Of a DNA stretch of 64,000 bases, positions 20,638 through 31,131 are shown piece after piece. The notes under the pieces are model-generated. The model worked only from the letters and a program-made list of their open reading frames with translations, was not told the origin of the DNA and did not search any database. Every line of letters begins with the position of its first letter. Positions within the stretch are counted from its first letter, which is position 1. Both the position numbers and the translations under genes were made by a program. Origin of the DNA: Mycobacterium branderi (GTDB taxonomy: Bacteria > Actinomycetota > Actinomycetes > Mycobacteriales > Mycobacteriaceae); NCBI RefSeq assembly GCF_010728725.1, contig NZ_AP022606.1, positions 4,836,001 through 4,900,000 on the forward strand, written 5' to 3'.

Positions 20638-21000
20638 TTAGCCGGTGGTCCGGGATCTGTCAGACAATCCCAGGCGCAGGTGTTCGCTGTGGTAGACGGC
20701 CTCATCGAGCAGTTGGGCGACGTGATCGTCGTAGAGGTGATAAACGATGCTGCGGCCGGTGCGCACCCCGACCACCAGCCCCAAGTTGCGCAGCAGCCGC
20801 AGCTGATGCGATACCGCCGACTGCTGCATCCCGATCGCCTCAGCCAACTCAGTCACCGGCCGCGGCCCCTGCCGCAGCTCGGTCAGCAGCATCAACCGAC
20901 TCGGGGTGGCCAACGCCTGCAGCGTGGTAGCGACCTGCGCCGCGCCATCGGCGTCGAGCCGTGCGGCCGGTCGGTTACGGCCCTGGACCCCATGTCCCAT
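20638..21000 (-). CDS. nmtR: NmtR, ArsR/SmtB-family nickel/cobalt sensor repressor
   Basis: The 120-residue winged-helix protein aligns without gaps to M. tuberculosis NmtR as remembered, including MGHGV...GRNRP at the N-terminus and ATPSRLMLL, GMQQSAVSHQLRLLRNLGLV. Known metal ligands G2, H3, D91, H93, H104 and H107 are present, but positions 109 and 116, histidines in the tuberculosis protein, are arginine here. It represses the divergent ctpJ and releases DNA on binding Ni or Co. The 94-bp intergenic space contains a perfect palindrome. Confidence 0.9.
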   Translation of the reverse strand: MGHGVQGRNRPAARLDADGAAQVATTLQALATPSRLMLLTELRQGPRPVTELAEAIGMQQSAVSHQLRLLRNLGLVVGVRTGRSIVYHLYDDHVAQLLDEAVYHSEHLRLGLSDRSRTTG

Positions 21001-21032
21001 ACCCAGGCAGCTTATCCTATCCGACTATGCAT

Positions 21033-21052
21033 GAAGACATGTTCATGTCTTC
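21033..21052. promoter_or_regulatory. Perfect 20-bp palindrome, probable NmtR operator
   Basis: GAAGACATG at 21033-21041 and CATGTCTTC at 21044-21052 are exact inverted repeats around TT, between the divergent nmtR and ctpJ starts. This is the expected place and form of an ArsR/SmtB-family operator controlling both genes. Confidence 0.7.
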
Positions 21053-21094
21053 TGATACCGTGGTTGGCTTCGAAGGCGATGTGTTGGAGGTGAC

Positions 21095-23193
21095 ATGCCG
21101 GTGCCCACCCTGGCCCAACGGCGCCCGGCCCCGGCGCGACAGCTGGTGGCGGTGCGCCGGACCCGGCTATTCGCGCTGCCGGAGATGCGTTGGGCCGCAG
21201 CGGCATTGACCCTGTTCCTGGCTGCTCTACCCATCCAGCTCACCGGTGGGCCACAGTGGGTGTGGTGGGCGCTGTACCTGGCCTGCTACGCGGCCGGCGG
21301 CTGGGAACCCGCGCTGGCCGGGCTGCGCGCACTACAGAACAAGACCCTCGACGTGGATCTGCTGATGGTCGCCGCAGCGATCGGCGCCGCCGCAATCGGC
21401 CAAATCACCGACGGGGCGCTGCTGATTGTCATCTTCGCCACCTCCGGCGCCCTGGAAGCGCTGGCAACCGCCCGCACCGAGGATTCCGTGCGCGGACTGC
21501 TGGATCTAGCCCCCGACACCGCAACCCGAGTGCACGCCGATGGGAGCGAGGAAAAGGTCAAGGCCGCCGACTTGCAAGTCCGAGATGTGGTGGTCGTGCG
21601 TCCGGGTGAGCGAATCGCCGCGGACGCCACCGTAATTGCCGGGGGCAGCGAGGTGGATCAGGCCACCATCACCGGCGAACCGCTACCGGTCGACAAGAGC
21701 GTCGGCGATGAGGTTTTCGCCGGAACGGTCAACGGAACCGGGGCGCTGCGCATCCGAGTCGACCGCCGCACCCAAGACTCGGTGGTGGCCCGGATCGCCT
21801 CGCTGGTGGAGCAGGCCAGCCGAACCAAGGCCCGCACCCAGCTGTTCATCGAGACCGTCGAGCAGCGCTACTCGATCGGCATGGTGGCCGTCACCCTGGC
21901 GGTGTTCGCCATCCCGCTGCTGACCGGAGACGCACTGCAGCGCGCACTGCTTCGGGCGATGACGTTCATGATCGTGGCCTCGCCGTGCGCGGTGGTGCTG
22001 GCCACCATGCCGCCCCTGCTGGCCGCAATCGCCAACGCCGGCCGACACGGCGTGCTCGCCAAATCGGCCGTCGTGATGGAACAGCTGGGCGCCACCACCA
22101 AGATCGCGTTCGACAAGACCGGCACGCCCACCCGCGGCACCCCCGAACTAGCCGAAATCTGTTGTCTGGAGCCACAATTCGACAAAGGCGAGCTGCTGCG
22201 ATTGGCGGCCGCGGCCGAACATCCCAGCGAACACCCCCTCGGGGGAGCGATCGTGCGCGCCGCGCACAACCGTGGCCTGAACCTGCCCCTGGTCGACGAC
22301 TTCACCGCCCATCCCGGCCGCGGCGTCACCGCACGAATCGAGGGCCGACGCATCAGGGTCGGATCCCCGGCCGCGCTGTTGGCACGTAGCAACGCCCAAC
22401 AGGCCGGCCCGCTCACCGCCGCCATCGATGCACAACAGGCCCGCGGCCACACCGCCGTCATCGTGACCTGCGACCACCACCCGGTCGGGGTGCTGGGTCT
22501 TCGCGATCAGCTGCGCCCCGAAGCCGCCACCACCCTCGCGGCCGCACGATGGCTCACTGGCACCACACCGACTTTGTTGACCGGTGATCACCCCGCCACC
22601 GCCGACCGACTCGCCACCGAAGTCGCAATCACCGATGTGCGCGCTTCACTGCTGCCCGACGACAAAGTCACCGCCGTCCACCAACTACAAACCGGCGGGC
22701 ACAACGTGACCGTGGTCGGCGACGGCATCAACGACGCGCCTGCCCTCGCCGCCGCTGACACCGGAATAGCCATGGGCGGCGCCGGATCCGACCTGACCCT
22801 GCAAACCGCCGACGCCGTCATTGTCCGCGACGACCTCACCACCATCCCCACCGTGATCAACCTGTCCCGCCAAGCTCGCCGCGTGGTCGTCGCCACCCCA
22901 TCATCGCCGCCACCTTCATCACCATGCTGGTCATCTGGGACCTCGCCGGGACCCTTCCGCTGCCGCTCGGCGTCGCCGGCCACGAAGGCTCCACCATCAT
23001 CGTCGGACTCAACGGCCTACGCCTGCTACGCCAAAACGCCTGGCGCCGCTCAGCCCACTGGGAACACAGGCCAACTCGCACCGTTCTGGATGCGACTGGG
23101 GCCCAAGCCCGCTCACTGGGGCCCAAAACACTTGACGAAACTCAGACCCGCAAACGTGCCCGGGTGTTTTCGGTCCCACTCCCGCCGAAGTAA
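21095..23193 (+). pseudogene. ctpJ: CtpJ-like P1B-type Co/Ni ATPase with a C-terminal frameshift
   Basis: The frame from ATG 21095 (RBS GGAGG) encodes the actuator domain (TITGEPLPVDKS), the SPC metal motif (VASPCAVVLATMPP), the phosphorylation site FDKTGT, the HP motif SEHPLGGAI and the hinge GDGINDAP. At about 22895-22900, after RRVVVA, the frame is lost. The expected ending resumes in another frame as FITMLVIWDLAGTLPLPLG, then GHEGST near 22980. In the original frame the protein runs on uselessly to 23317. SPC in helix 6 and HEGxT in helix 8 define P1B-4 ATPases, so the shift separates the two metal-site motifs. One missing base explains it; a sequencing error is possible. Confidence 0.8.
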
Positions 23194-23265
23194 TGGCGTT
23201 TGCCGCGCAGTGGACCGGGCAACCCGTCCCCAAAGGCTGGCGCGCTTTTCAAGGAGGTCACGCCG

Positions 23266-23520
23266 ATGGCGATCTGCGACACCTGTGGCAACGACTATGA
23301 CAAGGCCTTCACTGTGACGTGGGTGGATGGCCGAACCGCCACATTCGACAGCCTCGAGTGCGCGGCGGTCGAGTTGGCGCCGACCTGCGAACACTGCGAC
23401 TGCCGGATCCTTGGCCATGGGATCGAGGCCAATCAGGGAATCTATTGCTGTGCGCACTGCGCCCGGGAGGCCGGCAACCCCGACGTCAACGACCGCTATC
23501 CCGTCCCGGACGGCGCCTAA
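23266..23520 (+). CDS. Cysteine-rich, probably zinc-binding small protein
   Basis: The 84-residue product starts at ATG 23266 behind a near-perfect AAGGAGG ribosome site. Eight cysteines occur in CDTCGNDYDKAF, then CEHCDCRILGHG, then CCAHCAREAG, consistent with a zinc-ribbon or treble-clef fold. The central VDGRTATFDSLECA segment resembles small actinobacterial metal-binding proteins of unknown function. It lies directly downstream of the metal ATPase gene and three bases before a membrane-protein gene, so it may be part of a metal-responsive operon. Confidence 0.7.
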   Translation: MAICDTCGNDYDKAFTVTWVDGRTATFDSLECAAVELAPTCEHCDCRILGHGIEANQGIYCCAHCAREAGNPDVNDRYPVPDGA

Positions 23521-23522
23521 CC

Positions 23523-23894
23523 GTGAACACTCCCACCATGTCGTCGGGTGGCGACAGCCTCGAAGCCAGGCGGACGTTCGCGCGGGCTGTCCGGTTCACG
23601 GCGATCGACGTCGCCGCCGCTCTGGTCGTGTTGGGACTAGCGTTGTGGTCGGTTGCCGGCTGCAAATCCGGGCAGGGCATCGGCGTGCTGGACCGCTGCG
23701 GGGCGCTGCAGCGCAACTTCCTGGCGATCGGCGCGCCGCTGGTGTTGTTTCTCGGCGGCGTGTGGGCATTCGTCCGCACCATCCAGGACTGGCGGGCCCG
23801 CCGGCGCTGGTGGATCTGGCAAGGCGCGGGATGGTTCATGTTGGTGCTGATGGCCGTCGTCCTGGTGATGACTGCGCCGGCGGCCCTGCAATAG
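23523..23894 (+). CDS. Small membrane protein with three predicted helices
   Basis: Starting at GTG 23523, two bases after the previous stop, the 123-residue product has hydrophobic helices around residues 28-46, 68-85 and 98-118, with a short cysteine-containing loop (AGCKSGQGIGVLDRCG) after the first. The two cysteines could form an extracytoplasmic disulfide. No family is recognised with confidence. The tight spacing suggests co-expression with the cysteine-rich protein. Confidence 0.6.
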   Translation: MNTPTMSSGGDSLEARRTFARAVRFTAIDVAAALVVLGLALWSVAGCKSGQGIGVLDRCGALQRNFLAIGAPLVLFLGGVWAFVRTIQDWRARRRWWIWQGAGWFMLVLMAVVLVMTAPAALQ

Positions 23895-23999
23895 TTTCGG
23901 CGCCGTCGCGCCGGACAGCCCGTTGGTGGTGAGCTGCGCGGTTAGGTCGATGGCAGGAGCGGGTAGTCGAAAAGGCATGCCGAACCCTGGAAGTCACCG

Positions 24000-25796
24000 C
24001 TAGTGCAGCTGCAGGCTCAACACCGCCGCCAGCACGGTCAGCGCAGCGAACATCCATGCGACGTAGTCGCCGACGTGCCCGGAGTGCGCCCTGTGTAGCG
24101 CGGCGACAGCCGGCCGGTATACGCGCTGCAGCGCAGACTGGTTGTCCCGCAAGCCAATAGCAGCCACGCCGGCAGCGGCGGCGACTCCGATCACCGCGAG
24201 GACTATCCCCGGCGCAGACCAACCCGACGCCGGACCGGTCGACGCAGTTGGGGCGCTGTGCCCGAACATCGCGGCCAGGTAGCCCGCGGTGTCGACGAAA
24301 TGCCGCCCGGCCGCGTCGGCGGCCTCGGACACCCACGGCAGCACCCCGGCGGCAAGGCAGCCGGCCAACAGCACGGCGATCGCCATGTACATGCTCGGCG
24401 GGGTGCGGCCCAGTACCGTGTCCGGTTCTTCCTCGCCTTTGGTCGCGCCCTCCGTGGGTTCCTCCACGCCACTGCCCCATCGGCTGAAGCAGCGCACGCC
24501 GGCACGCAACACCGCGCCGCCGGTCGCCGCCGACGTCACCAGGAACAGCGCAGCACCCCAGCCTGATCCAACTGCCTCCTCGCACAACGACTTTCCCAAC
24601 GCCGTGCCGAACGGCGGCAACCCGGCCAGCGCTACCGCCGCCAACAGATAGAGCCCGCCCAACAGCCACTGGCCACGCCCGCGCCCGGACAGCTCGAACT
24701 CGTCGACGGTCTGATGGCGGTCGAGCAGCAACCCCACGATCAAGAACAGTGCCGACTTCGCCCCGGCATGGCCCACCACGTAGACGGCAGTCCCGCCGAT
24801 CGCATCAGGGCGCAGCGACGCAGTGCTCACCAGAAACAACCCGATGTGACCGATCGTGGAATAGGCGAGCAGCCGCTTGAGATGCCGTTGCAGCAGGCAC
24901 ATTACGGCGCCGACCGCCGCGGTCAGCACCCCCACCACCACGAAGGTGTGTTCGACCGCGGAGCGTGGCAGCGCCCCGGCGAACGTCACCCAGTACACCC
25001 GCCACATTCCGTAGAGGCCGAGCTCTACCATCACGCCGGAGAACATCACGCACACACCGGCCGGCGCGACGGCGTGCGCGTCGGCCAGCCAAAAGTGCAG
25101 CGGCACAATGGCGCCCTTCACCAGCAGCCCGGCCAGGATCAGCACGAACGCGGCGACGGTGACCGCCTTGGGCCCGTCGCGCGCCAGCGACATCCCAGCC
25201 TGGGCCATGCCAAGCTGGCCCACCTGCGCATAGAGCATCGCGATGCCGACCAGTGACAGACAGGCCGAAAGCGACTGGATGATACCGAAATTGAGCGCTC
25301 CCTGGATCGCCGACTTGTCTTCGATCTTGATCCCGGTCAAGGCATATGCGACGGCGCCCATCAGCTCCAGGAACACGAAGAGGTTGAACACGTCACTCGC
25401 CAGCACAAAGCCGTTCATTGCCGCCAAAAACAGCAGCATCAGCGCATCGAAGCGGGAACCGGCCTCGTCGAGGCCCCGACGGCTGTAGAGCGCGGCGCAG
25501 GCCATCAACATGCTCACCAACGTCGCCAGGCCCGCGGCCAGCGGGTCCGCGGCGAGCGCGATCCCGACTGTTGCGTGCCGCAGCATGGACCAGCCGCCGA
25601 TCCAGGTGACGAGCATGTGCTCGCGCGCGGCCACCGCAGCGAAACCGGCGACGCCGGCCGAGCCGACCGAGACGGCCACCGTCAGCCACGTTGCTGTCGT
25701 GCGCGAGATCCGTGCGCCGAGTGCGAGCAGCAGGCAGCCCGTCACGATGGGCACGGCGACCAGCAGCGGCAACAGCGCAGCCGCGGTGGTCTGCAC
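24000..25796 (-). CDS. mrpD: MrpD/MnhD-like proton-conducting antiporter subunit
   Basis: The 598-residue polytopic protein belongs to the NuoN/MrpD proton-translocating family. Conserved charged residues lie in helices: [11 protein letters not shown] with the helix-5 Glu, [21 protein letters not shown] with the helix-7 Lys, and [17 protein letters not shown]. About fourteen helices can be counted. It starts at GTG 25796, seven bases after mrpC. Together with the following small subunits it would exchange cations for protons. A charged insertion ([15 protein letters not shown], about residues 435-450) sits between helices late in the protein. Confidence 0.85.
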   Translation of the reverse strand: MQTTAAALLPLLVAVPIVTGCLLLALGARISRTTATWLTVAVSVGSAGVAGFAAVAAREHMLVTWIGGWSMLRHATVGIALAADPLAAGLATLVSMLMACAALYSRRGLDEAGSRFDALMLLFLAAMNGFVLASDVFNLFVFLELMGAVAYALTGIKIEDKSAIQGALNFGIIQSLSACLSLVGIAMLYAQVGQLGMAQAGMSLARDGPKAVTVAAFVLILAGLLVKGAIVPLHFWLADAHAVAPAGVCVMFSGVMVELGLYGMWRVYWVTFAGALPRSAVEHTFVVVGVLTAAVGAVMCLLQRHLKRLLAYSTIGHIGLFLVSTASLRPDAIGGTAVYVVGHAGAKSALFLIVGLLLDRHQTVDEFELSGRGRGQWLLGGLYLLAAVALAGLPPFGTALGKSLCEEAVGSGWGAALFLVTSAATGGAVLRAGVRCFSRWGSGVEEPTEGATKGEEEPDTVLGRTPPSMYMAIAVLLAGCLAAGVLPWVSEAADAAGRHFVDTAGYLAAMFGHSAPTASTGPASGWSAPGIVLAVIGVAAAAGVAAIGLRDNQSALQRVYRPAVAALHRAHSGHVGDYVAWMFAALTVLAAVLSLQLH

Positions 25797-25803
25797 GGCC
25801 GAG

Positions 25804-26154
25804 TCAGCCTTTCAGCGCCGACAGCTCGTCGGGATCCACAGTGCCGTGGCGTTTGTGGATCTGGATGACCAGCGCCAGCAACAGGGCAGTGACGGTGGCC
25901 TGGATGACGATGTCGGTCAAGGTCATCGCCTGCACCACGGGATCGACGACATTAGAAGGTGGCGGCGGGTTGGGCCCGGCGAAAACCGGTGGGGCGGCGC
26001 CGCGCTGAAATCCGATCGCCAGCAGGAGGAGATAGGTTCCGGACTGTGCCACCGACAGACACACCACCGCGTGGATCAGGTTGTGGCTGCGCGTGATTCC
26101 CCAGGCGCCGATCAGCACAAGCCAGCCGGCCACGCAGTACGGGTAGACGCTCAT
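25804..26154 (-). CDS. mrpC: MrpC/MnhC-like antiporter subunit
   Basis: The 116-residue, three-helix protein resembles NuoK and Mrp[25 protein letters not shown] followed by [25 protein letters not shown]. NuoK-like subunits carry membrane glutamates for proton transfer; MrpC keeps only part of them. Its start overlaps the mrpB stop by four bases (ATGA). Confidence 0.85.
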   Translation of the reverse strand: MSVYPYCVAGWLVLIGAWGITRSHNLIHAVVCLSVAQSGTYLLLLAIGFQRGAAPPVFAGPNPPPPSNVVDPVVQAMTLTDIVIQATVTALLLALVIQIHKRHGTVDPDELSALKG

Positions 26155-26894
26155 CGGCGATCACTCCGCTTGGCGACAGTGATTTCCTGGGCCAGGAATT
26201 GCCCCAGCAAAACCGTCATGCCGCAGGCGACCTCCACGCCGACGGCGATGTTGAGCAGCACCACGGAGCCCGACGAGAACAGGTTGCCCATGGTCCCGGT
26301 CGGCAGCAGGTTGGCGAAAAACACGCCGCCGACCACCATCCCGGCCAGGCCGATCGCCACGAACGCCGCTGCTCCCAGCGCCTCGCCGATGTCGAAGACA
26401 TTGAGGGGCCGCAGGCGATCCAGTGCCCGGAAGCTGCCGGTGATGTACAGCAGGTGCAACCCGGCGGCCAGCACCACGCCGCCCTGAAATCCGCCGCCCG
26501 GCGTGAGATGGCCGTGCACGACGATGTCGATGCCCAGCGCGATGGTCACCGGCAACATGAGGTAGCCGACCAGGCGGGTCGCGTCCAGCGCTGCGCCGCG
26601 GCCCGGCGCGTTGTATTCACGCTCCTCGATGGCGGGGCGTAGCAACGCCATCACCCCAGTCACCGAACCCAGCAGGATCGTCTCCTCCCCCATGGTGTCC
26701 AGCGCGCGCTGGTCGAAGTTCACCGAGGCGACGACATTGGCGGTCGCCCGCGAAAACGCCGCCGGCACAGCCAAATTCCGGTACAGGTGACGGGCCTGCC
26801 CGAACGCCGGCAGTTGCGCGAAGCCCAACCAGAGCAGTGCTGCCAGCCCGCCGGCCCCGGCCAGGAAAAGCGCCGTTCGCGCACCGCGATTCAT
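26151..26894 (-). CDS. mrpB: MrpB/MnhB-like antiporter subunit with an N-terminal MbhE-like extension
   Basis: The 247-residue protein contains the MnhB domain in its C-terminal half, with GHLTPGGGFQGGVVLAAGL as the signature, preceded by about 100 residues with a signal-anchor helix and the NFDQRALDTMGEETILL segment. That segment corresponds to the MbhE-like region which in many Mrp systems is the C-terminal end of MrpA. ATG 26894 overlaps the upstream stop (ATGA). Confidence 0.82.
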   Translation of the reverse strand: MNRGARTALFLAGAGGLAALLWLGFAQLPAFGQARHLYRNLAVPAAFSRATANVVASVNFDQRALDTMGEETILLGSVTGVMALLRPAIEEREYNAPGRGAALDATRLVGYLMLPVTIALGIDIVVHGHLTPGGGFQGGVVLAAGLHLLYITGSFRALDRLRPLNVFDIGEALGAAAFVAIGLAGMVVGGVFFANLLPTGTMGNLFSSGSVVLLNIAVGVEVACGMTVLLGQFLAQEITVAKRSDRR

Positions 26895-27151
26895 CGGCTG
26901 TCCTCTTCGGCTTCGGCGCTGTGGCGGCGCAGGGCACGCAACGTCAGCATGACCATCAACGGCACCACGACCCCGCCGATAACCAGCTGCGACAGCGCGA
27001 CATCGGGGGCTTGGAGCACCACGAACAACATCGTCAGCGCCAGACCGAAGACGGACAGCGGTATCGCCTGCTGTTCGGGGCGGCCGGTCAGCGCGACCAC
27101 CGTGCCGGTCACCCCGGTCAGCGTCACCACCGCAAGCAGCAGGGCCGTCAC
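26891..27151 (-). CDS. MbhD-like (DUF4040) antiporter subunit
   Basis: This 86-residue, three-helix protein has the motif VFGLALTMLFVVLQAPDVALSQ, characteristic of the MbhD domain, normally the C-terminal part of large MrpA subunits. Here it is a separate gene, with four-base overlaps on both sides. That organisation is typical of Mbh/Mbs-type or split Mrp complexes. Confidence 0.8.
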   Translation of the reverse strand: MTALLLAVVTLTGVTGTVVALTGRPEQQAIPLSVFGLALTMLFVVLQAPDVALSQLVIGGVVVPLMVMLTLRALRRHSAEAEEDSR

Positions 27152-27441
27152 GACGGCGACTCTTCTTCGACCAGTCCCTCATGCTGTGCGGCCAGCCGGC
27201 CCGTCGCGGCCGAGATCACCGGGGAACCCAACGCCACCAACACGATCGTCACCGCGATCATCGCCGACGATTCGCTCCACCCCTGTGAAATCATGAGTCC
27301 CACACCGGTCAACGGCACACCGAGCGACGTCGTGACCGCCAGCAGATGCAGGCGGTCAAATACCCGCGGCAGCGTGGCTGCCCCCAGCGCGGACAGCACC
27401 ATGACCACGACCCCCGCGAAAACCACATACCACGAGATCAC
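27148..27441 (-). CDS. mrpG: MrpG/MnhG-like antiporter subunit
   Basis: The 97-residue protein with three helices contains LGAATLPRVFDRLHLLAVTTSLGVPL, the MrpG signature of a short loop between helices with Arg and His. It is a required small subunit of Mrp antiporters. Both ends overlap neighbouring genes by four bases. Confidence 0.82.
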   Translation of the reverse strand: MISWYVVFAGVVVMVLSALGAATLPRVFDRLHLLAVTTSLGVPLTGVGLMISQGWSESSAMIAVTIVLVALGSPVISAATGRLAAQHEGLVEEESPS

Positions 27442-27692
27442 GTCTTACCCGCCAGCAGCCGCGTGAACACCAAGGTGCCGGGCAGCGTCACCAACGCCAA
27501 CACCAGCGCGACGATGAGAAATGAATTCCGTTGCCAGGCAACGGCAACCATGATGACCGTCATCACCGCAGCAACTCCGGCGAACTCCAACCCCACCAAC
27601 CGGCGCCGCGGCTCACCACGGGATGCCATCCAGGCGCCGGGCACAAACACCCCGAGCAACAACGCCAGCGCCGCCAACTCCCCCGCATTCAT
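27438..27692 (-). CDS. mrpF: MrpF/MnhF-like antiporter subunit
   Basis: This 84-residue product has three hydrophobic helices and the VALVLALVTLPGTLVFTRLL ending typical of MrpF. It overlaps mrpE and mrpG by four bases each. MrpF is a structural membrane subunit; no catalytic residues can be pointed out. Confidence 0.78.
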   Translation of the reverse strand: MNAGELAALALLLGVFVPGAWMASRGEPRRRLVGLEFAGVAAVMTVIMVAVAWQRNSFLIVALVLALVTLPGTLVFTRLLAGKT

Positions 27693-28159
27693 CGCTGCAC
27701 CGCCCTTGCCAGCCGACCAGTGCCCGGCCGGATACGGTGCAGCAGCACCTGTGAATTACAGTCCAGCACAACGGTTCCCGGCGTAGTAGCGAAGGCCAGC
27801 ACGACCACCGCACGACGCGCGTCCGCAACCGGTTCCGGTTCGGCCGGCAGGCTCACCGCGCTGATCACTCCCCGCCGGCGTCGCATCAGCACATACATCC
27901 ACGTCTGGAACGCTTGGAGCGGTACGTCACGCAAAATGGTTGCCGCCCAACGAAACCAGTCGACACGGAACCGCCAGTAGCCCCGATTAGCCCGTCGGGC
28001 GGACCGTGCCGCCACGGCGCAGGGCAACGTAGCACCCACTGCCACCGCAAGTTCGGCGGCGGTGAACGACGTCAGCGTCGCCAGCCACACCGCCGCTGTG
28101 AGCGCCCACCACAGCAGGATTTCGGTCAGTGCCGCGAACCGGTCACCGGGTCCGGGCAC
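27689..28159 (-). CDS. mrpE: MrpE/MnhE-like antiporter subunit
   Basis: The 156-residue protein starts at GTG 28159, has two N-terminal helices and an MrpE-type soluble domain including FQTWMYVLMRRRRGV and FATTPGTVVLDCNSQVLLHRI. It is the first gene of the seven-gene antiporter operon, and its start overlaps the ChaB-like gene by 17 bp, so transcription may begin further upstream. Confidence 0.82.
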   Translation of the reverse strand: MPGPGDRFAALTEILLWWALTAAVWLATLTSFTAAELAVAVGATLPCAVAARSARRANRGYWRFRVDWFRWAATILRDVPLQAFQTWMYVLMRRRRGVISAVSLPAEPEPVADARRAVVVLAFATTPGTVVLDCNSQVLLHRIRPGTGRLARAVQR

Positions 28160-28556
28160 GACGATTGGCCTTTTTGATCGCGTCGACCAACTCGGCCTTG
28201 TTCATCGTGGAGCGTCGCGGAACGTCGAGCCGGCGCGCGACGTCCAGCAGATGCTTCTTGCTGGCGTTGGCGTCGACGCCCTCCGCCGACGGGGTCGGGT
28301 TGCGCAGGCCGCCGCGCTCGGCACGCTTGTCGGACGGGCCCTTCTTCTTTTTGGGCTCCCAGTGGTCGCCGACTTTTTCGAAGCTGTGCTTGAGCGCGGC
28401 ATAGCCGACCCGGTGGGCCCTCTGCTCGCTGCCGTACTCCTCGGCGGCCGCGTCGTGTGCTTTGGCAAACGTGCGCTGGGCCTTGGCGCCGGAGCGCTGA
28501 AGCGTGCTGGGCAGCTCGCTCTTCTTGGCCTTGCCGCCCTTCGTCGTTTTGGGCAT
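28143..28556 (-). CDS. ChaB-domain protein with a C-terminal Rho-N/SAP-like domain
   Basis: The 137-residue basic protein has a ChaB domain at residues 14-60 (LPSTLQRSGAKAQRTFAKAH and the following AAEEYGSEQRAHRVGYAALK) and a small C-terminal helical domain (KKHLLDVARRLDVPRRSTMN, KAELVDAIKK) similar to Rho N-terminal or SAP-type nucleic-acid-binding domains. ChaB was first named next to the ChaA cation/proton antiporter. It is intriguing that here the gene is joined to another cation antiporter operon. Its function remains unknown. Confidence 0.8.
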   Translation of the reverse strand: MPKTTKGGKAKKSELPSTLQRSGAKAQRTFAKAHDAAAEEYGSEQRAHRVGYAALKHSFEKVGDHWEPKKKKGPSDKRAERGGLRNPTPSAEGVDANASKKHLLDVARRLDVPRRSTMNKAELVDAIKKANRRARTR

Positions 28557-28574
28557 GACTCCTCCTTGTTCTCC

Positions 28575-29099
28575 TCAACCCTCGGCGGACTGCTGTGCCA
28601 TCGCGTAGGCGAGCTGTAGGAAATCGGCGCCGGCCAGCGCGGTGAAACTGCCTGCCACCAGCCGAGTGAACCGCGGCGCGAAGATCAGGCCGATGACAAA
28701 GACGGTGGCCACCCACATGTCCAGGCAGAACGGGCATGTCAGCAACTCGCCCAGGCTGTGCCGCAGCTGGCTGTCGTGCCGGGTTTCCTCGTGCAGCTCG
28801 GCGGGGCCGCCGGTCCCGGCATAGTGGGCGAACGGTGCCCGCAGCGGGCTTGTCACCGCGTCTTTGGACAATGTGCGCGACAGCTTGTGCGTCCCGCACG
28901 TCACCATCAGAAGGTCTTGAGTCAGCCACCGTTCGGGCAGCCTGCGCGCGGTGAGGGAGGCAACGATCGCCGTCACGGCGATCACCGTGCCGTACACGAA
29001 CAGCACTACCAGGTATCCGCCCAACGGACGCGGATTGTCGCCGCGGTAAGCCTCGGCCTCCTGACGCGCCCGTTTGCCGATTTCCCTAACGTCGCCCAC
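28575..29099 (-). CDS. DUF1360 membrane protein
   Basis: Starting at GTG 29099 behind GAGGAG, the 174-residue product has an N-terminal helix (about residues 30-50) and a second hydrophobic pair near the end, with a TCPFCLDMWVA motif where two cysteines precede a helix. This CPxC-containing C-terminal part is typical of DUF1360, known in Bacillus (YjcA-like) and actinobacteria. Function unknown. It lies 18 bp before the ChaB-like gene on the same strand. Confidence 0.7.
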   Translation of the reverse strand: MGDVREIGKRARQEAEAYRGDNPRPLGGYLVVLFVYGTVIAVTAIVASLTARRLPERWLTQDLLMVTCGTHKLSRTLSKDAVTSPLRAPFAHYAGTGGPAELHEETRHDSQLRHSLGELLTCPFCLDMWVATVFVIGLIFAPRFTRLVAGSFTALAGADFLQLAYAMAQQSAEG

Positions 29100-29234
29100 A
29101 ACCACTCCTCGAGGTCGGCTCCCGGACCCGGTTACCCGATGTCGACGCACGGCAATCACCGCAATTGGGTTGACTGGTTGCCGACGGGGTATTCACAAGC
29201 CGGCAAACCACCACAACGAAAGGATCGCGCGGTC

Positions 29235-31085
<1,851 letters not shown>

Positions 31086-31131
31086 TGGTGGCGACCCGCC
31101 GCGCCCGGCTCCGCCGCGCTTGCGATCGCCA

